Below, one piece after another: positions 17,705 to 24,301 of a DNA stretch of 38,556 nucleotides. How positions within the stretch are numbered: the first letter of the stretch is position 1; every line of letters begins with the position of its first letter. The DNA lies in the NCBI RefSeq assembly GCF_003205295.1, contig NZ_QJRP01000041.1, positions 1 to 38,556 of the forward strand. The letters are read 5' to 3'. The DNA comes from Pseudomonas mosselii. GTDB taxonomy: Bacteria > Pseudomonadota > Gammaproteobacteria > Pseudomonadales > Pseudomonadaceae. The notes under the pieces were generated by a model. It saw nothing but the letters and a program-made list of their open reading frames with translations, was not told where the DNA came from and searched no databases. A program made the position numbers and the translations under genes.

Positions 17705-18487
17705 ATGGCCAACACCCTTACCCTCAGCAAAGACCAGCTGGTGCAAAAGGCACTGACACAGATGCAAGGCTCGCTTGCCGATAATACGTGGACTGTGCGC
17801 GAAAAGCTGGCCCTGACCTGCCGAATTCTCTTCGACAACGGCCACGACTCTGGCCTGGCAGGGCAGATCAGCGCCCGCGGCCCACAGCCGGGCACCTTCT
17901 ACACCCAGCAACTAGGCCTGGGCTTCGACGAAATCACCGCCAGCAACCTGCTGCTGGTCAACGAAGACCTCGAAGTGCTCGAAGGCCAGGGCATGCCCAA
18001 CCCGGCCAACCGCTTCCACAGCTGGGTGTACCGCGCCCGCCCCGACGTCAACTGCATCATCCACACCCACCCCACCCATGTCGCCGCGCTGTCCATGCTC
18101 GAAGTGCCGCTGCAGGTCTCGCACATGGACCTGTGCCCGCTGTACGAGGACTGCGCGTTCCTCGAGGCCTGGCCGGGCGTGCCGGTGGGCAACGAGGAAG
18201 GCGAGATCATCAGCGCCGCCCTGGGCGACAAGCGCGCCATCCTGCTCTCGCACCACGGCCAGCTGTCCACCGGCACCAGCATCGAGCAAGCCTGTGTCTA
18301 TGCCCAGCTGATCGAGCGCGCCGCGCGCCTGCAACTGCTGGCGATGGCCGCCGGCACCATCAAGCCGATCGCCCCGGAACTCGGCCGCGACGCCCACGAC
18401 TGGATCGACCGGCCCAAGCGCCACGGCGCCGCCTTCAACTATTACGCTCGGCAGGCCCTGCGCCAGCACGCCGATTGCCTCGCCTGA
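17705..18487 (+). CDS. Class II aldolase/adducin family protein
   Basis: A 260-residue member of the zinc aldolase/epimerase fold that includes L-fuculose-1-phosphate aldolase and L-ribulose-5-phosphate 4-epimerase. Metal ligands are visible as H120-T-H122 in CIIHTHPTHVAAL and the SHHG motif at 182-185. The glycine-rich GLAGQISAR (50-58) corresponds to the phosphate-binding loop found in characterised enzymes. ATG at 17705 follows AGAGGAAAG. It is the first gene of a two-gene unit with a DapA-family lyase 33 bases downstream and is read from the operator region shared with the XRE-cupin regulator. The substrate is unknown; pairing with a pyruvate-dependent lyase suggests stepwise breakdown of a sugar-acid or hydroxy-acid. 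Confidence 0.88.
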   Translation: MANTLTLSKDQLVQKALTQMQGSLADNTWTVREKLALTCRILFDNGHDSGLAGQISARGPQPGTFYTQQLGLGFDEITASNLLLVNEDLEVLEGQGMPNPANRFHSWVYRARPDVNCIIHTHPTHVAALSMLEVPLQVSHMDLCPLYEDCAFLEAWPGVPVGNEEGEIISAALGDKRAILLSHHGQLSTGTSIEQACVYAQLIERAARLQLLAMAAGTIKPIAPELGRDAHDWIDRPKRHGAAFNYYARQALRQHADCLA

Positions 18488-18520
18488 CCCCACCTTGCCT
18501 TGCTTGCGGAGCCACGCACC

Positions 18521-19411
18521 ATGACCACTCGATTCCACGGCATCATCGGCTACACCATCACCCCGTTCACCCAGGACGGAGAACAGCTTGACCTGCCGGC
18601 CCTCGGCCACTCCATCGACCGCCTGATCGACGGCGACGTCCACGCCATCGCGCCGCTGGGCAGCACCGGCGAAGGCGCCTACCTGAGCGACGGCGAATGG
18701 CAACAGGTCGCCCAGTACAGCCTGGAGCGCATCGCCAAGCGCGTGCCGAGCATCGTCAGCGTCTCCGACCTGACCACCGCCGGTGCCGTGCGCCGCGCCC
18801 GCTTCGCCCAGCAGCATGGCGCCGACGCGGTGATGGTGCTGCCGGCGGCGTACTGGAAACTCAGCGAGGCCGAGATCGTCCAGCACTACCGCACCATCGG
18901 CGCGGCCATCGATCTGCCGATCATGCTCTACAACAACCCGGCCACCAGCGGCACCGACATGCCGGTGGAGCTGATCCTGCGTATCGTGCGCGAGGTCGAC
19001 AACGTGACCATGGTCAAGGAGAGCACCGGCGACATCCAGCGCATGCACAAGCTGCAGTTGCTCGGCGAGGGCCAGGTGCCGTTCTACAACGGCTGCAATC
19101 CGCTGGCGCTGGAGGCCTTCGTGGCGGGCGCCACGGGCTGGTGCACGGCGGCGGCCAACCTGATTCCCGAACTGAACCTGCGGCTGTACCAGGCGGTGCA
19201 GAACGGTGAACTGGAACAGGCCAAGGCGCTGTTCTACCGCCAGCTGCCGTTGCTCGACTTCATCCTCAAGGGGGGCTTGCCAGCGACCATCAAGGCGGGC
19301 CTGGAGATGACCGGGTTACCGGTAGGTGAACCGCGTCGGCCGGTGTTCGGGCTGGATGCCCAGGGCCGTGACCAGCTGAAGGCGCTGCTCGACGCCTTGC
19401 GTCAGGGCTGA
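18521..19411 (+). CDS. DapA / N-acetylneuraminate lyase family Schiff-base aldolase
   Basis: A 296-residue TIM-barrel enzyme of the dihydrodipicolinate synthase family. The pyruvate carboxylate loop is GSTGEGAYLS (47-56), the proton-relay tyrosine is Y137 (IMLYNNP) and the Schiff-base lysine is K166 (VTMVKESTGD). Family members condense or cleave pyruvate with an aldehyde. The genuine lysine-pathway dapA is usually elsewhere in Pseudomonas, and this copy sits with a class II aldolase under a catabolic-type repressor. A degradative lyase or dehydratase role is therefore more likely than lysine synthesis. ATG at 18521 was chosen over an upstream TTG at 18500 that would place the start within the leader. 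It is followed by a short hairpin. Confidence 0.88.
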   Translation: MTTRFHGIIGYTITPFTQDGEQLDLPALGHSIDRLIDGDVHAIAPLGSTGEGAYLSDGEWQQVAQYSLERIAKRVPSIVSVSDLTTAGAVRRARFAQQHGADAVMVLPAAYWKLSEAEIVQHYRTIGAAIDLPIMLYNNPATSGTDMPVELILRIVREVDNVTMVKESTGDIQRMHKLQLLGEGQVPFYNGCNPLALEAFVAGATGWCTAAANLIPELNLRLYQAVQNGELEQAKALFYRQLPLLDFILKGGLPATIKAGLEMTGLPVGEPRRPVFGLDAQGRDQLKALLDALRQG

Positions 19412-19423
19412 CATCAGCGACGA

Positions 19424-19449
19424 ACCTGTGGGAGTGCGCTCTCACAGGT
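19424..19449 (+). terminator. Short hairpin after the aldolase/lyase unit
   Basis: Arms ACCTGTGGGAG (19424-19434) and CTCTCACAGGT (19439-19449) pair over 11 bases with one G-T wobble around TGCG. It lies 12 bases after the lyase stop codon. There is no T-run, so its strength as an intrinsic terminator is doubtful. Confidence 0.4.
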
Positions 19450-19534
19450 CATCCACACGCTTGAGAACTCAACCCCAAACCCGGAGAATGCCCCCGACCC
19501 AAACGACCAGAAGCCATGGAAAAGGACCTTTCCA

Positions 19535-20092
19535 GTGAACCAGAAACAACGCGACGCCCTCAGCAAGTTCCTCAGCTACGTACTGCGCCACGCCCCCGAA
19601 TCCATCGACCTGTCCCTCGACCGCGACGGCTGGGCTGATGTCGACGCGCTGATCCACGGCGCCGGCCGGCAAGGCCACGCTTTCGACCTGCACGCCCTGC
19701 GCGAAGTGGTCGAGACCAATGACAAGCGCCGCTTCACCCTCTCCGACGATGGCCGCCGCATCCGCGCCGCCCAGGGCCACAGCAGCGCCCAGGTCGAAGT
19801 GCGCCACGTCGCCAAGACGCCACCCGCCCTGCTCTACCACGGCACCGCCAGCCGCTTCCTGGCCTCCATCGAAGCCCAGGGCCTGATCCCCGGCAGCCGC
19901 CACCATGTGCACCTGAGCGAGGACCCGCAGACCGCGTTGGCGGTGGGCAAGCGATATGGTCAGCCGGTGCTGCTCAGGGTCGATACCCAGGCCATGTGCG
20001 CAGCGGGAACAGTGTTCTATCAAGCGGATAACGGTGTCTGGCTGGTAGACCAGGTGCCGCCGGCACATCTGTCACGCCAAGCAGAGAAATAA
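19535..20092 (+). CDS. kptA: RNA 2'-phosphotransferase, Tpt1/KptA family
   Basis: A 185-residue enzyme that removes an internal RNA 2'-phosphate by NAD+-dependent transfer, releasing ADP-ribose 1'',2''-cyclic phosphate. In fungi it finishes tRNA splicing; the bacterial role is unsettled. The catalytic tetrad of the family is visible: R18-H19 (YVLRHAP), R65/R66 (ETNDKRRF) and R122 (GSRHHVHLS). RAAQGHS (78-83), LYHGTA (100-105) and NGVWLVDQVPP near the C-terminus complete the pattern. The length is normal. The start is GTG at 19535 with AAGGA about eight bases upstream; a nearby ATG at 19516 is out of frame. It is alone between a hairpin and a REP doublet, so there is no operon clue to a substrate. 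Confidence 0.93.
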   Translation: MNQKQRDALSKFLSYVLRHAPESIDLSLDRDGWADVDALIHGAGRQGHAFDLHALREVVETNDKRRFTLSDDGRRIRAAQGHSSAQVEVRHVAKTPPALLYHGTASRFLASIEAQGLIPGSRHHVHLSEDPQTALAVGKRYGQPVLLRVDTQAMCAAGTVFYQADNGVWLVDQVPPAHLSRQAEK

Positions 20093-20104
20093 GCCCAACC
20101 CGTC

Positions 20105-20228
20105 CCCCTGTAGGAGCGGCCTTGTGTCGCGAAAGGGCCGCAAAGCGGCCCTGGCGATCTTTGCATCAATGCTGAATCCTGGGGCTGCTACGCACCCCTT
20201 TCGCGACACAAGGCCGCTCCTACAGGGG
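20105..20228. repeat. REP doublet / REPIN: perfect 33-bp inverted repeats
   Basis: Arm 20105-20137 (beginning CCCCTGTAGGAGCGGCC) is exactly complementary to 20196-20228 over 33 bases, separated by 58 bases. Inside the left arm's inner edge is a small hairpin GGGCCGC-AAA-GCGGCCC (20135-20151). The GTAGGAGCGGCCTTGTGTCGCGAAAGGG sequence is the kind of REP found in very many copies in P. putida-group genomes, mobilised in trans by RAYT transposases. It lies between kptA and the convergent DUF3077 gene and may also end transcription. Confidence 0.9.
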
Positions 20229-20245
20229 AATGTGCAAGCCTGGGA

Positions 20246-20518
20246 CTAATGCGCCATCCCCAGCTCCGCATCATCCATCAGCGCCTTGGCCAACGCACTG
20301 AGGTAATGCGCCGCCCAGACCATCCGCGGGTCTTCGTCCATCACCCCGACCAAGGTCAGGTGCCGCACATAGTCCATCAGCTCCGACGCCTGTTCGCGGG
20401 CATGCTGGCAAGGGATGCCAGGCTCGATGCAGAACAGCGGTTGGGCATCTTTGCCCTCGCCCTGGTGGAAACGGGTCTTGCCCGGAGTGACCGGGGTCTT
20501 GCCATCGTCTGTGGTCAT
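20246..20518 (-). CDS. Small DUF3077-like protein
   Basis: A 90-residue acidic protein with LFCIEPGIPCQHAREQASELMDYV, followed by WAAHYLSALAKALMDD, the pattern of the DUF3077 family that is nearly restricted to Pseudomonas. No catalytic motif or membrane segment is visible, and the function is unknown. ATG at 20518 has GGGAG eight bases upstream. It lies 27 bases after the DUF6124-like gene in the same direction, a common pairing, and probably shares its transcript. Confidence 0.8.
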   Translation of the reverse strand: MTTDDGKTPVTPGKTRFHQGEGKDAQPLFCIEPGIPCQHAREQASELMDYVRHLTLVGVMDEDPRMVWAAHYLSALAKALMDDAELGMAH

Positions 20519-20545
20519 GATCGATCTCCCTGAAAACGTCGTCGG

Positions 20546-20809
20546 CTAGTGCAGCGTGCGGGGCTCGCTCGGCGCTTGGGCCAAGTTCTGCACCTGGGTC
20601 AGGGCGGATTCGAGCAACGTGCGCACCGCCTCCATCTCGTGGGCGGCGGCCAGCATCAGGATCGCGCCGGGCGACCGGGGTTTGAGCTGCACAGCCTGGT
20701 TGGCCACCGTGAGGGCGCAGAAGGCGTACTCGATGGCGCGTACCAAGGTGTCTTCGAGGAAGTGGGCGTGGTCTTGGGGGGAAGGTGGATCGGGGACAAT
20801 CTTCAGCAT
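20546..20809 (-). CDS. Small DUF6124-like protein
   Basis: An 87-residue helical protein (MLKIVPDPPSPQDHAHFLED..., then a long amphipathic segment LAAAHEMEAVRTLLESALTQVQ). It resembles the Pseudomonas DUF6124 proteins, which typically begin with a P-N-P-P or P-D-P-P motif. ATG at 20809 has GGAG nine bases upstream; the frame is open for 51 more codons upstream, but that stretch is cysteine- and serine-rich and overlaps an inverted repeat, so it is not used. Function unknown; it heads a two-gene unit with the DUF3077-like gene. Confidence 0.78.
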   Translation of the reverse strand: MLKIVPDPPSPQDHAHFLEDTLVRAIEYAFCALTVANQAVQLKPRSPGAILMLAAAHEMEAVRTLLESALTQVQNLAQAPSEPRTLH

Positions 20810-20888
20810 GCTCGTACTCCAACAATGGTTGAGGGTTGAGCTGTCAGCTGAGCTGCTGTCAAACAGTCGGGTGGCAGCTGTACGCGGG

Positions 20889-20990
20889 TTGACAGACCGA
20901 GATTGTTGGCACTCGGCGCACACTAGGTGCCCACACGTACAGCCGCCATTGAGCGAATGCACACGAGGACAACAATCGACGGTCTGTCAA
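20889..20990. repeat. Inverted repeat TTGACAGACCG...ATTGTTG, about 102 bases overall
   Basis: TTGACAGACCGAGATTGTTG (20889-20908) is mirrored by CAACAATCGACGGTCTGTCAA (20970-20990), identical apart from one short gap. The 61 bases between contain a weak internal stem (GGCGCA...TGCCC). The size of ~100 bases with inverted ends and a structured centre is REPIN-like, but the sequence is unlike the 20105-20228 element. It could also be a regulatory site for the DUF6124/DUF3077 unit. Confidence 0.6.
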
Positions 20991-21246
20991 AACCGACCGC
21001 TGAATTGGCAGCGGCTGGCCGAGACTAGAAGCCGGGGTGGCCTGGGGCAAGGGCTGAAAGGCGGTAAAAGCATGCTTCGGAAATGGACTACAAGGAATAA
21101 GGAAATTCCGATTCATCGAAACCAATACAGACTGTCGAAACCAGGAAAATTCCACCGACTCACTGCACCCATCGCAGCTGTCACTCCTGCCCTTTCAGTG
21201 AGTTGTCCACGTACATCAGCATCACCTATTCACGCCAATATGCATG

Positions 21247-21269
21247 AAAAAAGGGGGGACGAATCTATC
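21247..21269 (+). repeat. REP-like remnant (GGGGGACGAATCTAT type)
   Basis: AAAAAAGGGGGGACGAATCTATC resembles the AAAAGGGGACAGATTTATTTTT ends seen at 23776-23934. It stands alone without a partner arm, so it is probably a decayed single copy. Confidence 0.4.
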
Positions 21270-21363
21270 CTGCATGTTCCGGTTCTTGCCCACACTGGCT
21301 CACAGGCTCGACATGCTTGGCATATGCCACGGAACGTTTGAGCGGGCGCGCTTCACATCTGTC

Positions 21364-21924
21364 TCATTTCCCCTCATCCCTTCGCCGGACTGCGCCCTGG
21401 GCGACAGGCTCGAATCCTGCCGGCCATCGAGTACTGTCGTCGAACATGGCCAACAGGAATGCTGCCTTCTCTATCCTGCTCACGCGTAGATCAGCTCCGC
21501 ACAGATTGCTCCCATTGAATACAGCCCCTCCGATATCAGCCTCTGCCAGGTTTGCACCGCACAGGTCGGCCCCACTGAAGTCGGCGAAGGCAGCCAGCGC
21601 CCGAGAAAGATCTGCATTGCGCCGCCGGGCGCCATTGAACAGGGCATTGGCCAACGTCGTCCCTCGCATGTCGGCTGCGCTCAGATCCGCCTCGATGAAC
21701 GATGCGTTTCTGAGATCGCTACCAATGAACGTCGTCGCCTTGGCATCCAGGCCGTCGAACTGCGCCCGGTGCAATGAAAGGCCATCGAAGTTGGCGCCGG
21801 GAAATTTGTCTTGGTCAAACACCCGGCACTCTCCCGTTTCAAAGCACAGTGAGATCATCTCGGCACATCCAATAATTATCGCTTCCGGCGACCTTTGCGG
21901 CCGCCTGAGAAACAGTCTGAGCAT
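21364..21924 (-). CDS. Pentapeptide-repeat protein
   Basis: A 186-residue protein made largely of pentapeptide repeats of the A(D/N)LxG type from about residue 40 to 155 (SDLRN ASFIE ADLSA ADMRG TTLAN ALFNG ... ADFSG ADLCG ANLAE ADIGG AVFNG SNLCG ADL), predicted to fold as a right-handed quadrilateral beta-helix. Well-known relatives such as Qnr, MfpA and McbG mimic DNA and protect gyrase. ATG at 21924 has AGCAGG six bases upstream and lies 14 bases after the stop of the immunity-like gene at 21939, so the two are co-transcribed. A protective or immunity role is inferred from that context, not shown. There is no signal peptide or membrane segment. Confidence 0.85.
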   Translation of the reverse strand: MLRLFLRRPQRSPEAIIIGCAEMISLCFETGECRVFDQDKFPGANFDGLSLHRAQFDGLDAKATTFIGSDLRNASFIEADLSAADMRGTTLANALFNGARRRNADLSRALAAFADFSGADLCGANLAEADIGGAVFNGSNLCGADLRVSRIEKAAFLLAMFDDSTRWPAGFEPVAQGAVRRRDEGK

Positions 21925-21938
21925 ACAACCTGCTCTGC

Positions 21939-22538
21939 CTACGCCTTATACAACGAACTAAAATGCTGACTGACAGGCCTACTCTGCAGCACTTGGAGCA
22001 AAGAAAAATCCAAGCTATCAGACACCACCAGCCCTCGCCTCAGCCCAACGGGAAAGTCCTCAAGCGTGGCGTACTCTCCTGGCACTAAAAACCTGAAGTA
22101 ATCACCCATCGCAGTATCCCCACCATACCCTTCGGGGTAGTCTTCACCCGCACGGCTACCCTCCACGGCGTGATACACAAATAACCCCTTGTTAAAGGCA
22201 AGGTTAGCCTCGCTATAATTCAGTCGTTCTTCCAGGTCATTTTGCAGTGCGCTTACCACACTGGCTTTCGACTTGCCTGGCCAGCGCCAGGCAGAGTAAA
22301 GATCCACTGCAAAGCCACCCTGTTTGGCTGGCGGGTATTCAGAATATTCTTGGGACTCCTGCCAAATAAATTCGCTTATTGAGTCCAGTACCCCCTCTAC
22401 CCCTTCCAGCCTCAGCAGTACCTCGGGAATGACACCGTAGCAATTATTCACCATGACTGCAATTCGACCGAGTTTGTCCATGGCGAACCAAGTGAATACC
22501 GTTCCAAAACCAGGAATCCATTTCTCATTCAGCCTCAT
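21939..22538 (-). CDS. Immunity-like protein, family A (full-length copy)
   Basis: A 199-residue cytoplasmic protein of no family I can name. It starts MRLNEKWIPGFGTVFTWFAMD and contains GRIAVMVNNCYGVIPEVLL and VDLYSAWRWPGKSKA. The N-terminal ~90 residues are paralogous to the truncated gene at 23901-24230. ATG at 22538 was chosen because GGAGG lies seven bases upstream and the paralogue starts at the same point; ATG at 22544 would be too close to that site. Composition is AT-richer than flanking core genes. Presence of two copies among small genes downstream of cdiA is the usual sign of an orphan immunity gene, hence the call; the toxin it answers is not in the window. Confidence 0.65.
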   Translation of the reverse strand: MRLNEKWIPGFGTVFTWFAMDKLGRIAVMVNNCYGVIPEVLLRLEGVEGVLDSISEFIWQESQEYSEYPPAKQGGFAVDLYSAWRWPGKSKASVVSALQNDLEERLNYSEANLAFNKGLFVYHAVEGSRAGEDYPEGYGGDTAMGDYFRFLVPGEYATLEDFPVGLRRGLVVSDSLDFSLLQVLQSRPVSQHFSSLYKA

Positions 22539-22706
22539 CGCCATGCCTCCAAAAACAGACTTAACCCTTATTTTTCAGGTAATACAACATTTACACTACC
22601 GACAAAATGATGTGCTCATCATTAAGCCCACACACTCAGAAATCAGATCAGGTGGAATAGATCCGCCACCAGCCCAACTCTATTCTTCGAGGCACTCTAC
22701 CAGCCC

Positions 22707-22949
22707 TCAAGCCCCTGCCTGCTCTACGGCATAGGTGGTGAAACTATTCTTACCTTCTTCCAAGTACAATCGCTTGCATCGGGGGCACCGGTAAAGTGTC
22801 ATGGCAGTCACTTCAATCGCCTCATAGAATTCTTCCGAGGACATTGACCCCACATCCAGGCGCTCTGCAACCCGTTCGATAACAGACTCAGGCATCAATG
22901 TCATTTCATGATCTGACCAACCCTGTGACAAACTCATGACATACCACAT
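22707..22949 (-). CDS. Small zinc-ribbon-like protein in the immunity array
   Basis: Up to 80 residues with a helical, acidic N-terminal half (ESVIERVAERLDVGSMSSEEFYEAIEV) and a C-terminal TLYRCPRCKRLYLEEGKNS motif. One CPRC pair is present, so a full four-cysteine zinc ribbon is lacking unless it dimerises. Start is uncertain: ATG codons at 22949, 22937 and 22904 are in frame and none has a clear ribosome-binding site. Small proteins with this kind of CPxC-R-L-Y/W tail occur around Rhs and CDI loci in pseudomonads. Function unknown; an immunity role is guessed from position. Confidence 0.55.
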   Translation of the reverse strand: MWYVMSLSQGWSDHEMTLMPESVIERVAERLDVGSMSSEEFYEAIEVTAMTLYRCPRCKRLYLEEGKNSFTTYAVEQAGA

Positions 22950-23131
22950 CTACACAAGAACTTTGGCATTCTGCTTTTCCACTGCCTGGTCTATCGAAGC
23001 GTACCATCGCTAGGTTACACTACTTAAACCATTACTAAAAAGGCATGACATATAACACTGATACCAGTGCCAATACCTACACCCGCATTGGGTGCCCTGG
23101 GGGCCGTAAGCTCACTCCGTGAAGCATGCGG

Positions 23132-23371
23132 TCATATTCCATCCAGAAGCGCCTGAAGCTTTCGTGGATCAGCAATGCTGCCGAAGGAATAAATCCACGC
23201 TACGGGTAGAGAGAGATCTGGCGATTTCACCTTCAGATAGGGAACAAAATACTCAGCATCCAACAGATACTCCAGTCGTTTGCAGTCCTCGGCGCCCACA
23301 ACATATACAAAAGGTCCCTGCTCAGGGTCCAGATGAACCTGAACCCGCTCGCCGGTTACAGAATCGATCAT
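23132..23371 (-). CDS. Immunity-like small protein, family B, copy 1
   Basis: A 79-residue protein of no family I recognise (MIDSVTGERVQVHLDPEQGPFVYV..., ending SIADPRKLQALLDGI). It is clearly paralogous to the gene just upstream at 23414-23662: shared features are MID-x-x-T-x-x-RVQV, DP-x-x-GP, a central PDLS, and FG-x-x-ADP-x-KLQALLD near the end. ATG at 23371 is preceded by AGGGGG 11 bases upstream. Tandem duplicated, quickly diverging small acidic proteins behind cdiA are typical of immunity arrays; this is the basis of the call. AT-rich relative to the core genes. Confidence 0.6.
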   Translation of the reverse strand: MIDSVTGERVQVHLDPEQGPFVYVVGAEDCKRLEYLLDAEYFVPYLKVKSPDLSLPVAWIYSFGSIADPRKLQALLDGI

Positions 23372-23413
23372 AAGTGACGTACCCCCTCTCTCTCTTGAAT
23401 CCTTAGAGAATGC

Positions 23414-23662
23414 CTATAACTCGATGCTGTCGAGCAGTGCCTGAAGTTTTACAGGGTCGGCGACGGTGCCGAAATAGTATTCGCTCCCCCCATGAACACT
23501 AAGGTCTGGGCAAGGGCCCAACCAGCAGTAGAGCACATTGAATTCATCATCAAACAGATCCCGGAGTGCCCCACTGTCCTGAAATGAAAAAACTCTGATA
23601 TACGGCCCATAACGGGGATCCATGAGAACCTGGACCCGTTGTTTAGTAATATCGTCAATCAT
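23414..23662 (-). CDS. Immunity-like small protein, family B, copy 2
   Basis: An 82-residue protein (MIDDITKQRVQVLMDPRYGPYIRV..., ending TVADPVKLQALLDSIEL) paralogous to the 79-residue protein 42 bases downstream. The start at 23662 aligns with the first residue of the paralogue; the frame is open upstream to 23848, but that part crosses the REP-like inverted repeat and has no counterpart. ATG at 23689 is a possible alternative. Its own promoter may have been altered by the repeat, whose near arm ends about 114 bases upstream. Confidence 0.6.
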   Translation of the reverse strand: MIDDITKQRVQVLMDPRYGPYIRVFSFQDSGALRDLFDDEFNVLYCWLGPCPDLSVHGGSEYYFGTVADPVKLQALLDSIEL

Positions 23663-23775
23663 TTTGCACTTCGTCGCCCGTTTAGCCATTTCAACTGATT
23701 TTTCACTTAACCTGCTCTCTAACCTTACCCGTATCGGTGATGAGAGCACCACCAAGCGCGCCCTTATCCCTGACC

Positions 23776-23934
23776 GAAAAAGGGGGAGAGATTTATTTTT
23801 CACTCTCTGATTTCGACTTGCCCCGCTTCCAGCACTAGACGTCCTCACTGAATCTTAAGCATCAAGCTTCGTCGCCGTCCTGGCCATGCAAAGGCAGAAA
23901 TTAGAGTAGAAAAATAAATCTGTCCCCTTTTCTG
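23776..23934. repeat. REP-like inverted-repeat element of the GGGGACAGATTTATTTTT type
   Basis: The left arm at 23776-23801 (GAAAAAGGGGGAGAGATTTA...) is mirrored by the right arm at 23911-23934, whose complement reads GAAAAGGGGACAGATTTA..., with only a few differences; about 110 bases lie between. The motif resembles ends dispersed in many gammaproteobacteria and associated with Y1/RAYT-type transposases. The right arm runs directly into the 3' end of the immunity-like remnant at 23901-24230, so the element marks the break in that gene. Confidence 0.7.
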
Positions 23935-24230
23935 CCGTCCCCTTTTCTGCCCAAAGCCTTGTCTCTACCTTGCCAGCGCCATGCCGAATACAAGTCCACC
24001 ATAAAGCCACCTTTCTTCAAAGGTGGGTACAACCGAAAGACCTGAGACTCCTCCCACATGAACTCACTGATGGCGTCCAGCATTTCCTCTGCTCCGCTCA
24101 GCGCCAAGAGCACTTTTGGAATATCGCCAAAACAATTGTTGACCATGACCGCAATTCGACCAATTCTGTCCATGGCCAACCACGTGTATATAGTACCGAA
24201 GCCAGGCTCCCATTGTTCATCAAGGCTCAT
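23901..24230 (-). pseudogene. Truncated immunity-like gene, family A
   Basis: The open frame encodes 109 residues. The first ~90 (MSLDEQWEPGFGTIYTWLAMDRIGRIAVMVNNCFG ... VDLYSAWRWQGRDKA) match the 199-residue protein at 21939-22538 almost position by position. After about base 23957 homology stops and the frame reads GRKGDGRKGDRFIFLL, which is translated REP-like repeat. The C-terminal half of the family is therefore missing, and I see no trace of it beyond the repeat. It lies 71 bases after the cdiI candidate. It might still make a short protein, but it is most likely a broken orphan immunity gene. Confidence 0.75.
23922..23951. repeat. Tandem 15-base duplication at the element edge
   Basis: GTCCCCTTTTCTGCC occurs twice head to tail, at 23922-23936 and 23937-23951, exactly at the junction between the REP-like arm and the residual immunity-like coding sequence. 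It looks like slippage or a repeated insertion event. Confidence 0.75.
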
Positions 24231-24301
24231 TACCGGCCATCTGCATTACTCAACTACATAAACCGGACACACCACCGTTTTTTTCAACTGTTACAGATCC
24301 T

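Larger units (their letters stand above)
20810..21363. other. 554-base gene-free stretch holding an inverted repeat and a REP-like remnant
   Basis: No convincing coding sequence is seen on either strand; short open frames here lack ribosome-binding sites and normal codon use. It contains the inverted repeat at 20889-20990 and a REP-like string at 21247-21269. From about 21090 onward the base composition turns markedly more AT-rich, marking the edge of the CDI-associated accessory region. Confidence 0.6.

Noticed and set aside
20963..21341. Short plus-strand frames in the gene-free stretch (20556-21341 and 21244-21489)
   Set aside because: They cross repeats and antisense genes, lack ribosome-binding sites and contain no recognisable motif.
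22545..23131. Possible displaced CdiA-CT toxin fragments between the immunity-like genes
   Set aside because: Reading all three minus-strand frames in 22545-22706 and 22950-23131 gave only short stop-broken peptides with no toxin motif.
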